Origin: a virus
Direction: 5' to 3' (one strand)
IMG/VR virus record: IMGVR_UViG_3300037504_001593
Coordinates: 1-35,258 of that record
DNA length: 35,258 nucleotides
Shown here: piece after piece, positions 6,753-14,461 of the stretch
How the letters are laid out: each line of letters begins with the position of its first letter
Numbering within the stretch: position 1 is the first letter of the stretch
Notes under the pieces: generated by a model
What the model was told of the DNA's origin: nothing
Seen by the model: only the letters and a program-made list of their open reading frames with translations
The model's database searches: none
Program-made: the position numbers and the translations under genes

Positions 6753-7577
6753 ATGAGCGAACAAAAAGTTAAATTTAAGAATGCTAATACAGTCAATCTT
6801 TTGAAATATGCTTGCGCCGCTTCTGAACTTGGCCTTCCGATGGCCAAACGAGATCAACACAAAGGTGAAAAAGGTGTTGTTATTGTTGGCATGGGATCAA
6901 GTATCGAAGACCCTGCTAGCAAGGACCATATTGTTAAAAGGTATGAGGAAGGCTATAAGATTTGCGCCCTGAAGTTTACAATTCGCTGGCTTAAAGAGCA
7001 ATTAGGCGTTCAACCGCATTTTACAGCACAAATGGACCCTGGACGACACCAGATTGATAAAACGCCAATTGATACCAATGTGATTTATTATCTAGCTTCC
7101 ACTTGCCATCCGCTCTTTTATCGCTGGCTCTTGGCTAATAAATGCGATGTACGCATTTTTCACTCCGCTTGTGGGCTGGCCAATGAACAGCATATCTACC
7201 ATTCACTTTTCGAGGAAAGCGCAACAACCATTGGTGGATTTACCGTGGGGAACCGGGCTGTTGGGCTTTGCGATTTTATGGGCTTCCCACATCCTATCGA
7301 GATGGTGGGTTTCGAATTCGGTTGGCGTAATGGGCAGGATTATTACGCAAAAGATGTGACTGATTATTTGCCGATTGATAATTGCTTCATGACTGACCAT
7401 GGAGCATTGGATGGGAATGAATGGCATACAAGGCCAGACCTTCTTGCATCGGCAATTACAGTCACGTATCAGCAAAAAGCTGGACTCGTAAAGGTCATCG
7501 GAGATAGTATCGTGAACAGCCTGATGGACAAGCCAGATGAGTATCTGGATCAAATATGCACCATCGGCAAAGAGTGA
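6753..7577 (+). CDS. DUF115 / Maf-like protein
   Basis: This 274-aa protein resembles DUF115 (PF01973). That domain is found in Maf-type flagellin nonulosonate transferases and related proteins, and in a number of phages. Visible family features are VVIVGMGSSIED at about 43-54, a strand-helix followed by LGVQPHFTAQMDPG at about 84-97, and FTVGNRAVGLCDFMGF then IEMVGFEFGW in the C-terminal half. The nucleotide-sugar-binding-like core is present but the larger helical parts of Maf are absent. ATG 6753 follows AAAGGA. The gene stands alone between a terminator and the scaffold gene, like a moron. It may act with the sugar cassette at 10-17 kb; catalysis is inferred only. Confidence 0.7.
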   Translation: MSEQKVKFKNANTVNLLKYACAASELGLPMAKRDQHKGEKGVVIVGMGSSIEDPASKDHIVKRYEEGYKICALKFTIRWLKEQLGVQPHFTAQMDPGRHQIDKTPIDTNVIYYLASTCHPLFYRWLLANKCDVRIFHSACGLANEQHIYHSLFEESATTIGGFTVGNRAVGLCDFMGFPHPIEMVGFEFGWRNGQDYYAKDVTDYLPIDNCFMTDHGALDGNEWHTRPDLLASAITVTYQQKAGLVKVIGDSIVNSLMDKPDEYLDQICTIGKE

Positions 7578-7597
7578 CAGTGTCACAGAGGTAGAAA

Positions 7598-8389
7598 ATG
7601 GCAAAGCTAAAGACCAAAGTTTCCGACATCAACGAAGTTCCCGAACATCTCAGAGAGCTGTACGAGGAAAACGAAGATGGTGAATTCGTTTTGGCTGTTG
7701 ATGGCGTGAAAGATCACCCAGATGTTACAGCCCTAAAGAATGCTCTCGATAGAGAGCGAACGGAACGAAAGAACTTCAAGAAGCAGATTGATGAACTAAA
7801 CGCAAAGTTTGGCGAAATTGATCTTCAAAAGTACAACGAGCTTCTTGAAAAGGCTGAACAGGCTGAAGAAGAAGAGTCCAAAAAGAAGGGCGACACTGAA
7901 GCGCTTATCCAGAAGCGCTTGGAGAAGCAACAGCGCGAATACGACCGGAAATTGGCGCAGTTGGATGAACAGCTTAAGTCTGTTACTTCCGAACGCGATA
8001 ATTTTAAGAACAACTTCATGAGAGAGAAGATCGGCTCTCAGGTCCGACAAGTTGCAACCGAGCGCGGCGTTCGTCCACGATTGATGAAATATGTAGAGCG
8101 TGATGCGCTTGAAGCATTTACTTTTGATGAAGATGGGAATATAATCGGTGTCGATGCTGATGGTGAGACACCAAGAAGCGATTTGACGGTGGATAAATGG
8201 CTTGATGAATTTCTTGTTGACAATGAAGATTTCATCCAGCCAAATGCCGGCGGGGTTTCCGACCGCAAAGGCGGCGGAACAACTCAAAAGAAGACCAAGG
8301 GCAAATCGATCTCGTTGGACGATCCCTTGGCCTTCGGGGAAAACCTCGAAGGAATCCTGTCCGGTGAAGTCACTGTTAACACAGAATGA
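7598..8389 (+). CDS. capsid scaffolding protein
   Basis: This 263-aa acidic, highly charged protein is probably the internal scaffold that directs coat assembly and leaves the prohead. Residues about 45-145 form a long coiled coil rich in Glu, Lys, Gln and Arg. Then come an Arg-rich helix (QVRQVATERGVRPRLMKYV) and a Gly/Lys-rich C-terminal tail, which in scaffolds often contacts the coat. There is no catalytic motif, so it is not a protease fusion. AGAGG lies about 8 bases before ATG 7598. The position immediately before the major capsid gene is the standard one. Confidence 0.85.
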   Translation: MAKLKTKVSDINEVPEHLRELYEENEDGEFVLAVDGVKDHPDVTALKNALDRERTERKNFKKQIDELNAKFGEIDLQKYNELLEKAEQAEEEESKKKGDTEALIQKRLEKQQREYDRKLAQLDEQLKSVTSERDNFKNNFMREKIGSQVRQVATERGVRPRLMKYVERDALEAFTFDEDGNIIGVDADGETPRSDLTVDKWLDEFLVDNEDFIQPNAGGVSDRKGGGTTQKKTKGKSISLDDPLAFGENLEGILSGEVTVNTE

Positions 8390-8400
8390 GGAAAAGACGC

Positions 8401-8440
8401 GCCAAAGGCTCAGTGAGCTTGGCGGTTCGTAACAGCCAAG
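8401..8440 (+). promoter_or_regulatory. mutually exclusive hairpins before the major capsid gene
   Basis: Stem A pairs GCCAA (8401-8405) with TTGGC (8419-8423), with an inner GCTC/GAGC stem. Stem B pairs CTTGGC (8418-8423) with GCCAAG (8435-8440). They share 8419-8423 and cannot coexist. Stem B ends at the GTGAGG ribosome site (8440-8445). Confidence 0.5.
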
Positions 8441-8454
8441 TGAGGTAAACCGCA

Positions 8455-9591
8455 ATGGCAAGCAATTCGCTTACCAACATCCTGCCGAAAATCCTGGCTT
8501 CTGGGCTAATGGCGCTTCGCGAGCGTGCTGTCATGCCGCGGCTCGTTACTGGCGATTACCAGGGTGAAGCTGCCCAGAAAGGCAGCACGATTGACATCCC
8601 GCTGTCGAAGTCTCAGACCGTCAGCGATGTCACTTCGGCACCGACTTACAGTTCTGCTCAGGCCAACACACCGGGTCTTGTGCAGATTCCTCTTGATCAG
8701 TGGAAGCATACCGACTTCTACCTGACCGACAAGGAAATGGTGCAAATCGACCGCAATCGTCACTTTGTGCCGATGCAGCAGGCCGAAGCAGTCAAAGCTT
8801 TGGCCAATACCATGGACAAATACCTACACAATCGCGCCAAAGAAGTCTATGGCTTCGTTGGTACCGCCGGCGCTACACCTTTTAGTACAGTTGCGACCAC
8901 GACTGATGCTCGTAAGGTGCTGAACAACCAGCTTGCTCCTATGATGGATCGTAACATGGTTATCGATCCTGACGCGGAAGCCCAAGCGCTGCAGCTGTCG
9001 GCGTTTTCTGATGTCTCCCAGACTCAGGATCGCGCTGTGAAGATTGAAGGTGAGCTTGGCCGTAAATTCGGCTTTGACATCTTCATGTCGCAGAACGTTC
9101 AGACGCATACCGCGGGCGCTGATGCCGGCGGCATCACTATCGGTTCGGCCATTGCAGCCGATTCGAGTTCCATTCAGCTTACCGCTTCGGGTGCTGGCAC
9201 CGTCCTTGCTGGTGATGTGTTCACTATTGCCGGTGACAGTCAGACCTATGTTGCGTTGACTTCGGCCAATGCGACTTCTACCGCCTCCAAGCTGCGGATC
9301 GATCCGCCGTTGAAAATGATCGCTTCTTCGGGTGATGCTGTCACTCGCAAAGCGTCGCATACGGTCAATCTGGCCTTCCATCCGATGGCCTTCGCCTTTG
9401 CTACTCGCCCGCTTTCGAGCGCGGCCGGTGGTCTTGGCGGTGCGCAGTTCATGTCGGCGACTGACCCGATTACTGGCCTGTCTCTCAGACTTGAGGTTCT
9501 GCGCCAGTATAAGCAGGTTGCCTTCGACTTCGACGTTCTGTACGGCGGCAAGTGCATTCGCCCGGAATACGCGGTCCGTATTGCTGGGTAA
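8455..9591 (+). CDS. major capsid protein (P22 coat-like)
   Basis: This 378-aa protein fits the P22 gp5 coat family (PF11651), a HK97-fold shell protein. The family opening is seen in NSLTNILPKILASGLMALRERAVMPRLV, then GSTIDIPLSKSQTV and WKHTDFYLTDKEM. A Gly/Ala/Ser/Thr-rich beta insert occupies about 220-300. The end, ITGLSLRLEVLRQYKQ...DVLYGGKCIRPEYAVRI, is typical. GAGG lies about 10 bases before ATG 8455. Base composition is distinctly more GC-rich than in neighbouring genes, with little codon variety, as expected for the most abundant product. An intrinsic terminator follows directly. Confidence 0.93.
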   Translation: MASNSLTNILPKILASGLMALRERAVMPRLVTGDYQGEAAQKGSTIDIPLSKSQTVSDVTSAPTYSSAQANTPGLVQIPLDQWKHTDFYLTDKEMVQIDRNRHFVPMQQAEAVKALANTMDKYLHNRAKEVYGFVGTAGATPFSTVATTTDARKVLNNQLAPMMDRNMVIDPDAEAQALQLSAFSDVSQTQDRAVKIEGELGRKFGFDIFMSQNVQTHTAGADAGGITIGSAIAADSSSIQLTASGAGTVLAGDVFTIAGDSQTYVALTSANATSTASKLRIDPPLKMIASSGDAVTRKASHTVNLAFHPMAFAFATRPLSSAAGGLGGAQFMSATDPITGLSLRLEVLRQYKQVAFDFDVLYGGKCIRPEYAVRIAG

Positions 9592-9594
9592 TGT

Positions 9595-9613
9595 GCCTGT
9601 CTACCATACAGGC
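9595..9613 (+). other. hairpin directly after the capsid gene
   Basis: GCCTGT (9595-9600) and ACAGGC (9608-9613) form a perfect 6-bp stem with a 7-base loop. It may protect the 3' end of the capsid message; the true terminator follows it. Confidence 0.5.
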
Positions 9614-9623
9614 TCAAAAAGGG

Positions 9624-9650
9624 AAGGGGCTTCACAGCCCCTTTTCTTTT
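9624..9650 (+). terminator. intrinsic terminator after the capsid gene
   Basis: AAGGGGCT TCAC AGCCCCTT (9624-9643) is a perfect 8-bp stem with a T-rich tail (TTCTTTT). It marks the left border of the cargo cassette. Confidence 0.9.
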
Positions 9651-9680
9651 AACACCATCTAAAGAAAAGAGGTCTTTCCA

Positions 9681-10058
9681 ATGCGTCTCCCTACCGTTAC
9701 TCTCACTCGTAAGTCAGATGGAAAGAAGATCAAGGTGAATGCATGGGAATATTCCACAAACATGCAGAAGTATCTCAGGAAGGGTTTTAAAATCCGTCAT
9801 GAGCAACTTAATGTGGACACTCCGGCTGTTGTGGTTGAGAATGCGGCTAAAGAAGATCGCATTGAACAGAAGCGTCGCCGTAGTCCGAACAGCCCTGCTT
9901 TCGACGATCCAAGAAGAGAATACGAATTCAAAAATCAATCCCCGCCGGAAGTGAGTACAGAATCGAAGCCCGAAGTTGATCGGGACGAAACCGCCAAGAG
10001 AACGGTCAATCGAGCCAGAAAGACCACTGGCAGAAAGGTAAGCGATGACAACGAGTAA
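9681..10058 (+). CDS. hypothetical charged protein after the capsid gene
   Basis: A 125-aa protein without a family I can name. The N-terminal 40 residues (MRLPTVTLTRKSDGKKIKVN, then AWEYSTNMQKYLRKGFKI) look folded, with two strands and a helix. The remaining two thirds are disordered-looking, Lys/Arg/Glu-rich and poor in hydrophobic residues. AAGAGG lies about 10 bases before ATG 9681. The stop overlaps the next gene by 14 bases. Its place just after the coat suggests a minor head protein, but a link to the sugar cassette downstream is equally possible. Confidence 0.7.
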   Translation: MRLPTVTLTRKSDGKKIKVNAWEYSTNMQKYLRKGFKIRHEQLNVDTPAVVVENAAKEDRIEQKRRRSPNSPAFDDPRREYEFKNQSPPEVSTESKPEVDRDETAKRTVNRARKTTGRKVSDDNE

Positions 10059-10839
10059 AGCAGCCTTTACTTCTTTCTCCCATGATGGTTATTTGGAATA
10101 TGGGAAAAGGAACATCGAAACATTCTTGGAAAACTGGCCGGAGTCAGTTAATCTAACAGTGTATTTTGATGCGGAAATAACCGAAATAGATATTGTTAGA
10201 GAATTTGATAGCGAAAGGATCAAAACTGTTGATACATTTTCGCTTACCACTATGAAAGAATTTTTATATTCGGTTTCATTCTTCCCGCTTTTCCGCGGGA
10301 TGTATGATTCCGGGCATGGCCTGACTTATGATTACAGGATGAATGCCAGATTTGGCAGGAAGCCATTCATCTATCAGGATGCAATCCTTAAGCATAATGG
10401 AATAATGGATAAGATTTTCTGGATTGATGGCGATGTGATTACCCATACGCCTATGCCGGAAGAGTTCCTAGATGAAGTCCTTCGGGATGATGCCATGATC
10501 AGCTATTTGGGCCGGCAGGGCATGCATAGCGAATGTGGCTTTATCGGTTTCAATCTCAACAATCCTTATGCTGCGGCATTTGTAGAGATGATGGTTGGGA
10601 TTTACAAGTCTGGCACATTTGTCACCCTAGGCGAGTGGCACGACAGTTTCGTTTTCGATGTTGTTCGTCAGGCTTTCGAACAGCAGGTTGCTGGCGGAAC
10701 GTTCCAGAACCTAAGCCCTGATTTTGTCAAGGGCAAAAACGGTGATTCTCATGTATTTGTCAAGGGAGTTCTTGGCAAATATATGGATCATCTGAAGGGC
10801 AACCGGAAGCATTTGGACAGATCACCAGAAGCTGAATAA
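10045..10839 (+). CDS. GT-A-type glycosyltransferase
   Basis: This 264-aa protein has the outline of a GT-A glycosyltransferase. FWIDGDVITH at about 125-134 carries the D-x-D motif (D128, D130) that binds metal and nucleotide sugar. SECGFIGFNL at about 162-171 is the acceptor-side segment often seen after it. LGEWHDSFVFDVV at about 195-207 supplies a further acidic pair. The N-terminal part (FTSFSHDGYLEYGKRNIETF) resembles small phage and bacterial transferases of this type. No membrane segment is visible, so it should be soluble. AAGG lies about 7 bases before ATG 10045. It opens the cargo block and is joined to the isomerase gene with no gap. Confidence 0.78.
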   Translation: MTTSKAAFTSFSHDGYLEYGKRNIETFLENWPESVNLTVYFDAEITEIDIVREFDSERIKTVDTFSLTTMKEFLYSVSFFPLFRGMYDSGHGLTYDYRMNARFGRKPFIYQDAILKHNGIMDKIFWIDGDVITHTPMPEEFLDEVLRDDAMISYLGRQGMHSECGFIGFNLNNPYAAAFVEMMVGIYKSGTFVTLGEWHDSFVFDVVRQAFEQQVAGGTFQNLSPDFVKGKNGDSHVFVKGVLGKYMDHLKGNRKHLDRSPEAE

Positions 10840-11445
10840 ATGAACACAGTTGGTCGTGTAATTAGGGCGGAGAGAGACGCACTCTCCGCCTTTTTTTCAG
10901 ATGATTCGCAGATAGCGAATATTTCTGAAATATCGAGCGCAATCGCAGCTTCGGCCGGTGTTGTGACTACTGGCGTTGGAAAATGTAGTTATATTGCCGG
11001 AAAAGCAGCGTCAACATTTTCGAGCCTGCATATCCCGGCAAGGTATATTCATCCGACTGAAGCTAGTCATGGCGATTTAGGAAGCATCAATTTTGTTGAC
11101 ACTCTTTTAGTGTATTCTTATTCAGGTGGGAGCCGAGAGCTTTCCGATATCATGATCTTTTGCAGAAATTTCAACATAGAAGTTATAGGTATTACAGCAG
11201 GCGGTAAAGGCTCGCTTGTATTCGATCTTTCTGATTATGTTATAAAGTTGCCTATATTGAATGGTGATGGTTGGGAATACATAGCACCAACTATTTCAAC
11301 AACATTAATGCTCGCTATTTCTGATGCCCTGGCTGTAGCCGCTGCAGAAGAAAAAGGGATCGAATTGGATGATTTCTTGGATGTCCATCCGGGTGGATTG
11401 CTTGGGAAGATGCCAAGGGGCTGTGGTCAGAAGAAACGTCTTTAA
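10840..11445 (+). CDS. KdsD-like SIS-domain sugar-phosphate isomerase
   Basis: This 201-aa single SIS domain (PF01380) looks like D-arabinose 5-phosphate isomerase (KdsD/KpsF), which converts ribulose 5-phosphate to arabinose 5-phosphate, the first step to Kdo. Family marks are GVGKCS (K48), EASHGDLG (H77), YSYSGGSREL (E100), APTISTT (149-155) and DVHPGGLLGK (H183). Bacterial KdsD is about 330 aa and has two CBS domains; these are absent, as in minimal forms. The usual SGES is SGGS here, so activity needs testing. The ATG follows the previous stop directly without its own ribosome site, suggesting translational coupling. No other Kdo gene (kdsA, kdsB, kdsC) is present, so it would feed the host pathway. 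Confidence 0.82.
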   Translation: MNTVGRVIRAERDALSAFFSDDSQIANISEISSAIAASAGVVTTGVGKCSYIAGKAASTFSSLHIPARYIHPTEASHGDLGSINFVDTLLVYSYSGGSRELSDIMIFCRNFNIEVIGITAGGKGSLVFDLSDYVIKLPILNGDGWEYIAPTISTTLMLAISDALAVAAAEEKGIELDDFLDVHPGGLLGKMPRGCGQKKRL

Positions 11446-11448
11446 GAA

Positions 11449-11464
11449 AGCTCTTAAAAGAGCT
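11449..11464 (+). other. short inverted repeat AGCTCTT AA AAGAGCT
   Basis: A perfect 7-bp inverted repeat lies between the isomerase gene and the small gene at 11498. There is no T-run. It may be an operator or an RNA-processing hairpin. Confidence 0.4.
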
Positions 11465-11497
11465 ATATAAAGAAAAGAGGATTATAAAGGGGTTGGG

Positions 11498-11659
11498 ATG
11501 TCAATAACTGCTCAAGCAAAAGCTGCGCGCCGCAAAGCTCGACATGACTGGCGTTATGCTAATAGCAAGAACAAAGACCCGATTGCTATTGCCAGACGGC
11601 AAGCTGCACTTGTCTATAAACAAAATGCAATGAGAAACAGGAAGTCGCAAAAGAAATGA
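11498..11659 (+). CDS. 53-aa basic protein of unknown function
   Basis: A short gene begins at ATG 11498 with AAGGGG five bases upstream and ends at TGA 11659. It overlaps the next ATG by 3 bases (ATGA). The product begins MSITAQAKAARRKARHDWRY and ends in KQNAMRNRKSQKK. About a third of its residues are Lys or Arg and it has no Cys, so it is very basic and probably helical. It might bind nucleic acid or polyanionic glycan. It could be a modification substrate of the cassette, but nothing in it resembles a known precursor-peptide leader. The strong ribosome site and coupling make it a likely real gene. Confidence 0.65.
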   Translation: MSITAQAKAARRKARHDWRYANSKNKDPIAIARRQAALVYKQNAMRNRKSQKK

Positions 11660-12336
11660 ACGCTCTTCGAAATATCAAATCTTATGTTGATGGCGTCGGC
11701 GGAAAAGCCGAGAAAATCACACTAAAAGATGGCGGAACCGGGGAAAGGTGCCAAGCAAAAAGGCTTGACGAAGTTCCGCCAGATGCCAAGTCTCGATATT
11801 GTATGGTTATTGATTTTTGTAAAGATTTTCAAAAGCCTCTGAGAATTCTCGATGCTGGTTGCGGTGTTGGATTTGGTTCTTACATGCTCGCTCAATCTGG
11901 TTATTTAGTAACTGGTGTTGATTTCTGTCCTCATGCATTAAATCATGCAAGGAAACATTTTTTCATTAGTAATCAATATCTTCTCTATCAAGTTGCAGAC
12001 TTGATGGAAATGAACCCTAATTTTGTTGCTCAAGATGTAATAGTTGCATTCGAAGTATTAGAACACCTTGCTTTTCCTGAGAAATTTCTACAGTGGGTGA
12101 AGAACCATACACAATATTTCTTTGTTAGCGTTCCTAATCAAGCTGAAAACCCATATGATCCTGTGAATTTCCCATTCCATTTTCAACATTATACGCCATA
12201 TGAGCTTTACGAAATCCTTGATCGTAATGGTTTCGAAGTTCAAAAGTATTTTTGTCAAAGAGACAAATGGAAGTATGACATTCATAACGGAACGAATGGT
12301 AGAACATTAATTGCTGTCTGCAAGGTGAAGTCATGA
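11656..12336 (+). CDS. class I SAM-dependent methyltransferase
   Basis: This 226-aa protein has a complete class I methyltransferase core. Motif I is LDAGCGVGFGS at residues 65-75. The ribose-binding acid is D89 in GVDF. The motif IV region AFEVLEHL follows at about 130-137. The sequence resembles UbiG-type methyltransferases that act on sugars, quinones or small molecules. Residues 1-55 carry an extra N-terminal segment. The gene is clearly more AT-rich than the head genes, suggesting separate origin. It overlaps both neighbours by 3-4 bases and is probably cotranslated with them. The substrate is unknown; a sugar hydroxyl is plausible from context. Confidence 0.82.
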   Translation: MNALRNIKSYVDGVGGKAEKITLKDGGTGERCQAKRLDEVPPDAKSRYCMVIDFCKDFQKPLRILDAGCGVGFGSYMLAQSGYLVTGVDFCPHALNHARKHFFISNQYLLYQVADLMEMNPNFVAQDVIVAFEVLEHLAFPEKFLQWVKNHTQYFFVSVPNQAENPYDPVNFPFHFQHYTPYELYEILDRNGFEVQKYFCQRDKWKYDIHNGTNGRTLIAVCKVKS

Positions 12337-12887
12337 CTCCACATCACCATTATGAATTACAGCTTTTATTAGACTTGGCATCTAAGTATGATGTTAGGTC
12401 TTACTTGGAGATTGGATGTCGTAATGGAATGAGTTTTTCTTTCATGTCAAGGGCTTTCAGGCCGGCAGCTAGGATGGTGGCTGTAGAGTATCCATACGGA
12501 CCATGGAATGGCCAACCAAAGTCAAATAAGACATTGAAAAATTTGGTTGGTGTTTGTAGAGTATTATCAGAAGATTATGATGTTCAATTGATACTTGGGA
12601 ATAGTCGAGATCAATATGTAATAAATCAAGCTGCTGAATTAGGACCATATGGTCTAATCTATATTGATGGTGATCATACTTATGAGGGTGTAAAAGCCGA
12701 TTGGGAGAATTATAGATCAATGGGCAAAATGATTGCGTTTGATGATATCCGAAATACAATTCCTAGCTCTACTGGCGATATTCCTGGTGTCTATAGACTT
12801 TGGGATGAAATTAAGGAACAAGGATATTTTTGGACTGAGTTATGTGCTGATGGAACCGACCAAGGAATAGGAGTTATACAATTATGA
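12333..12887 (+). CDS. Methyltransf_24-type methyltransferase
   Basis: This 184-aa protein matches the Methyltransf_24 type (PF13578), common in sugar- and peptide-modifying clusters. Motif I is LEIGCRNGMS at residues 25-34. The second signature IDGDHTYEGVKADW (111-124) holds the acidic/His residues that bind metal in related catechol-type O-methyltransferases. FDDIR at 136-140 adds a third acidic site. The family includes enzymes that methylate hydroxyl groups on sugars. It overlaps the previous gene by ATGA and the next gene by 4 bases. Like its neighbour it is AT-rich compared with the head genes. Confidence 0.82.
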   Translation: MTPHHHYELQLLLDLASKYDVRSYLEIGCRNGMSFSFMSRAFRPAARMVAVEYPYGPWNGQPKSNKTLKNLVGVCRVLSEDYDVQLILGNSRDQYVINQAAELGPYGLIYIDGDHTYEGVKADWENYRSMGKMIAFDDIRNTIPSSTGDIPGVYRLWDEIKEQGYFWTELCADGTDQGIGVIQL

Positions 12888-13774
12888 CAACTTTTGGTAT
12901 CCTTCTTCCCTCAGATAAAAACCCTGAACATTCATATGTATTATGTAGTTTTGCTCAGGGTATTCAGGAACATGGTGATCAATTCAAGATTTCGGCTGAC
13001 CCAAACAAGTTAGTAGACTGCGATGTTGCAGTAATATTTGGTATGTATAAGAAGCTGGTTCCGGCATCGCATGCTCGTGGCTGGTTGTTTGAAAGATTTC
13101 GCGCGCGCAATAAGAGCGTCGTTGTAATCGACAGTGGCTATATTCAACGTCATAAGTATTACATGGTTGGCTTAAATGGCCTGAATGGAAGGGCGGAGTT
13201 CCCGAAGCCTACCAGTGGCATTCGTGCGGTTCAAAATGGTTCTTACGATCTTCTCCGGCCTTGGAGGGAAGAAGGTGATCATGTATTGCTAATCGGTCAG
13301 GTTCCTTGGGATGCTTCGGTCGAAGGAACTAGTCACATTAAATGGATCGAGGACACTATCAATTGCTTCAGGAAGATTGGGAATCGGCGAGAGCTTAGGT
13401 TCCGCCCACATCCAAAAGTTGGCATAGAAGCTTACGTTAGATACCTTCCGATGCAAGGCATCGTTAATATTTCTACATCATCATCACTGGAAGATGATCT
13501 GAAAAATTGCTGGGCTGTAATCACATTCAACTCGAATGTTGGGGTTGATGCAGTCCTTGCCGGCATCCCTGTTTTTACTGCCGATCCCGGTTCTATGGTT
13601 AGGGATGTTTCGAATAGAACTTTCCCGATGAATATCGAACCGGCCCATTCTTGCCCAACAGGACCGAAGATTTTCGAGCGAGATAAATGGTTAAAATGGA
13701 TTTCTTACGCTCAATGGACTACAGAAGAAATGAGGTCAGGTGAATGTCTGAACAACCTATCAACCATCCTTTAA
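12884..13774 (+). CDS. capsule/Kdo-transferase-like protein (KpsS-type)
   Basis: This 296-aa protein resembles the second half of GT-B-like capsule export and Kdo-transferase proteins (Capsule_synth, KpsS/KpsC-type). The telling stretch is RFRPHPK at residues 182-188, then TSSSLEDDL (198-206) and TFNSNVGVDAVLAGIPVF (224-241). In that family these form the CMP-Kdo-binding region. KpsS-type proteins add Kdo to the capsule lipid anchor. The KdsD-like gene in the same block fits a Kdo-like sugar. The protein is shorter than host KpsS (about 390-400 aa), so the N-terminal domain is reduced. It overlaps the following small gene by 31 bases. Confidence 0.65.
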   Translation: MTTFGILLPSDKNPEHSYVLCSFAQGIQEHGDQFKISADPNKLVDCDVAVIFGMYKKLVPASHARGWLFERFRARNKSVVVIDSGYIQRHKYYMVGLNGLNGRAEFPKPTSGIRAVQNGSYDLLRPWREEGDHVLLIGQVPWDASVEGTSHIKWIEDTINCFRKIGNRRELRFRPHPKVGIEAYVRYLPMQGIVNISTSSSLEDDLKNCWAVITFNSNVGVDAVLAGIPVFTADPGSMVRDVSNRTFPMNIEPAHSCPTGPKIFERDKWLKWISYAQWTTEEMRSGECLNNLSTIL

Positions 13775-13953
13775 ATGGAAAGCGCTCTTCGGCTAGTATC
13801 ACTCAGTCATATGATGGCCGATGGTACGTCTCTATAGTCATCGGTCCGCTGGATCGAAAAGACTTGGCTGATGCTGTAGTCGAATCGTTCGCTATAGTAA
13901 TGAGGGAATCAGGGGCAAGCTGCCGCATCGATGGCGAGAGCCGGGAGAATTGA
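13744..13953 (+). CDS. 69-aa hypothetical protein
   Basis: A small protein in the cassette that I do not recognise. Residues 18-60 suggest a beta-beta-alpha fold: SASITQSYDGRWYVSIVIGP, then a helix DLADAVVESFAIVMRESG. The N- and C-termini are polar. It has one Cys. GAGG and AGG lie 10 and 5 bases before ATG 13744, and the start overlaps the previous gene by 31 bases. It may be an accessory subunit of a neighbouring enzyme. No catalytic motif is visible. Confidence 0.6.
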   Translation: MSEQPINHPLNGKRSSASITQSYDGRWYVSIVIGPLDRKDLADAVVESFAIVMRESGASCRIDGESREN

Positions 13954-13956
13954 AAA

Positions 13957-14457
13957 TTGAACTTTGAAACACTGTTCAAAATGGGGATGGATCGCGACCT
14001 TCCGCAATTGCTTGAACCCAAACAGGGGCTTTCTGTAGGGCTTGGTGAGAGTGGAACCAAACGTTATGGGCGGGATATTAGCTTAGGTCTGCCCGATTGG
14101 AAGTGGCCACGCGACCGCATCCCTGTTGATGGTGGAACTGTGGCAATTATCCATGCCTATCATTTCTTGGAGCATTTGACAGGAGAAGATGCAATCGAAC
14201 TATTGTTCGAATGCCAGCGTGCGCTTATGCCGGGCGGCATCTTTCAATTCTGTATCCCTTGGGCAAAAACATCAATGGCATTGCACGATCTGACTCACAA
14301 GAGTTGGTGGAACGAGGACAGTTTCAAAAATCTTCTAAACAATCATTATTATGATCCATCTGTTGGGAGAGCGCTCAAATTTCGCCAACATTACCTCGTC
14401 TTGGCTGGTATTGTTGAACGCAATATAGCCATCCTTGGTCAACTTGTGAGAGAATGA
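13957..14457 (+). CDS. reduced methyltransferase-like protein, TTG start
   Basis: This 166-aa protein resembles the C-terminal half of small class I methyltransferases. AIIHAYHFLEHL at about 63-74 is the motif IV/post-IV region, and ALMPGGIFQFCIPW at about 89-102 is the strand 5 region. The first part has LSVGLGESGTKRYGRD in place of a normal glycine-rich motif I, so SAM binding is doubtful. The frame begins at TTG 13957, with GGGAG about 8 bases upstream and only three bases after the previous stop. ATG 13981 is an alternative but lacks a ribosome site. It may be a degenerate enzyme or an accessory partner of the methyltransferase genes upstream. Confidence 0.65.
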   Translation: MNFETLFKMGMDRDLPQLLEPKQGLSVGLGESGTKRYGRDISLGLPDWKWPRDRIPVDGGTVAIIHAYHFLEHLTGEDAIELLFECQRALMPGGIFQFCIPWAKTSMALHDLTHKSWWNEDSFKNLLNNHYYDPSVGRALKFRQHYLVLAGIVERNIAILGQLVRE

Positions 14458-14461
14458 GAAC

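Noticed and set aside
7796-8461. Antisense 221-aa ORF over the scaffold gene
   Set aside because: It mirrors codon bias of the coiled-coil scaffold; no motif, no start context, wrong strand for the operon.
12333-12887. Cephalosporin hydroxylase
   Set aside because: Some relatives carry that name, but the motif I and IDGDH pattern fit the general Methyltransf_24 group, and context offers no antibiotic pathway.
13805-13823. GTCATATGATGGCCGAT similar to 50-66
   Set aside because: 16 of 17 bases match, but one copy lies in a gene and the other between repeats, with no shared context. Probably chance.
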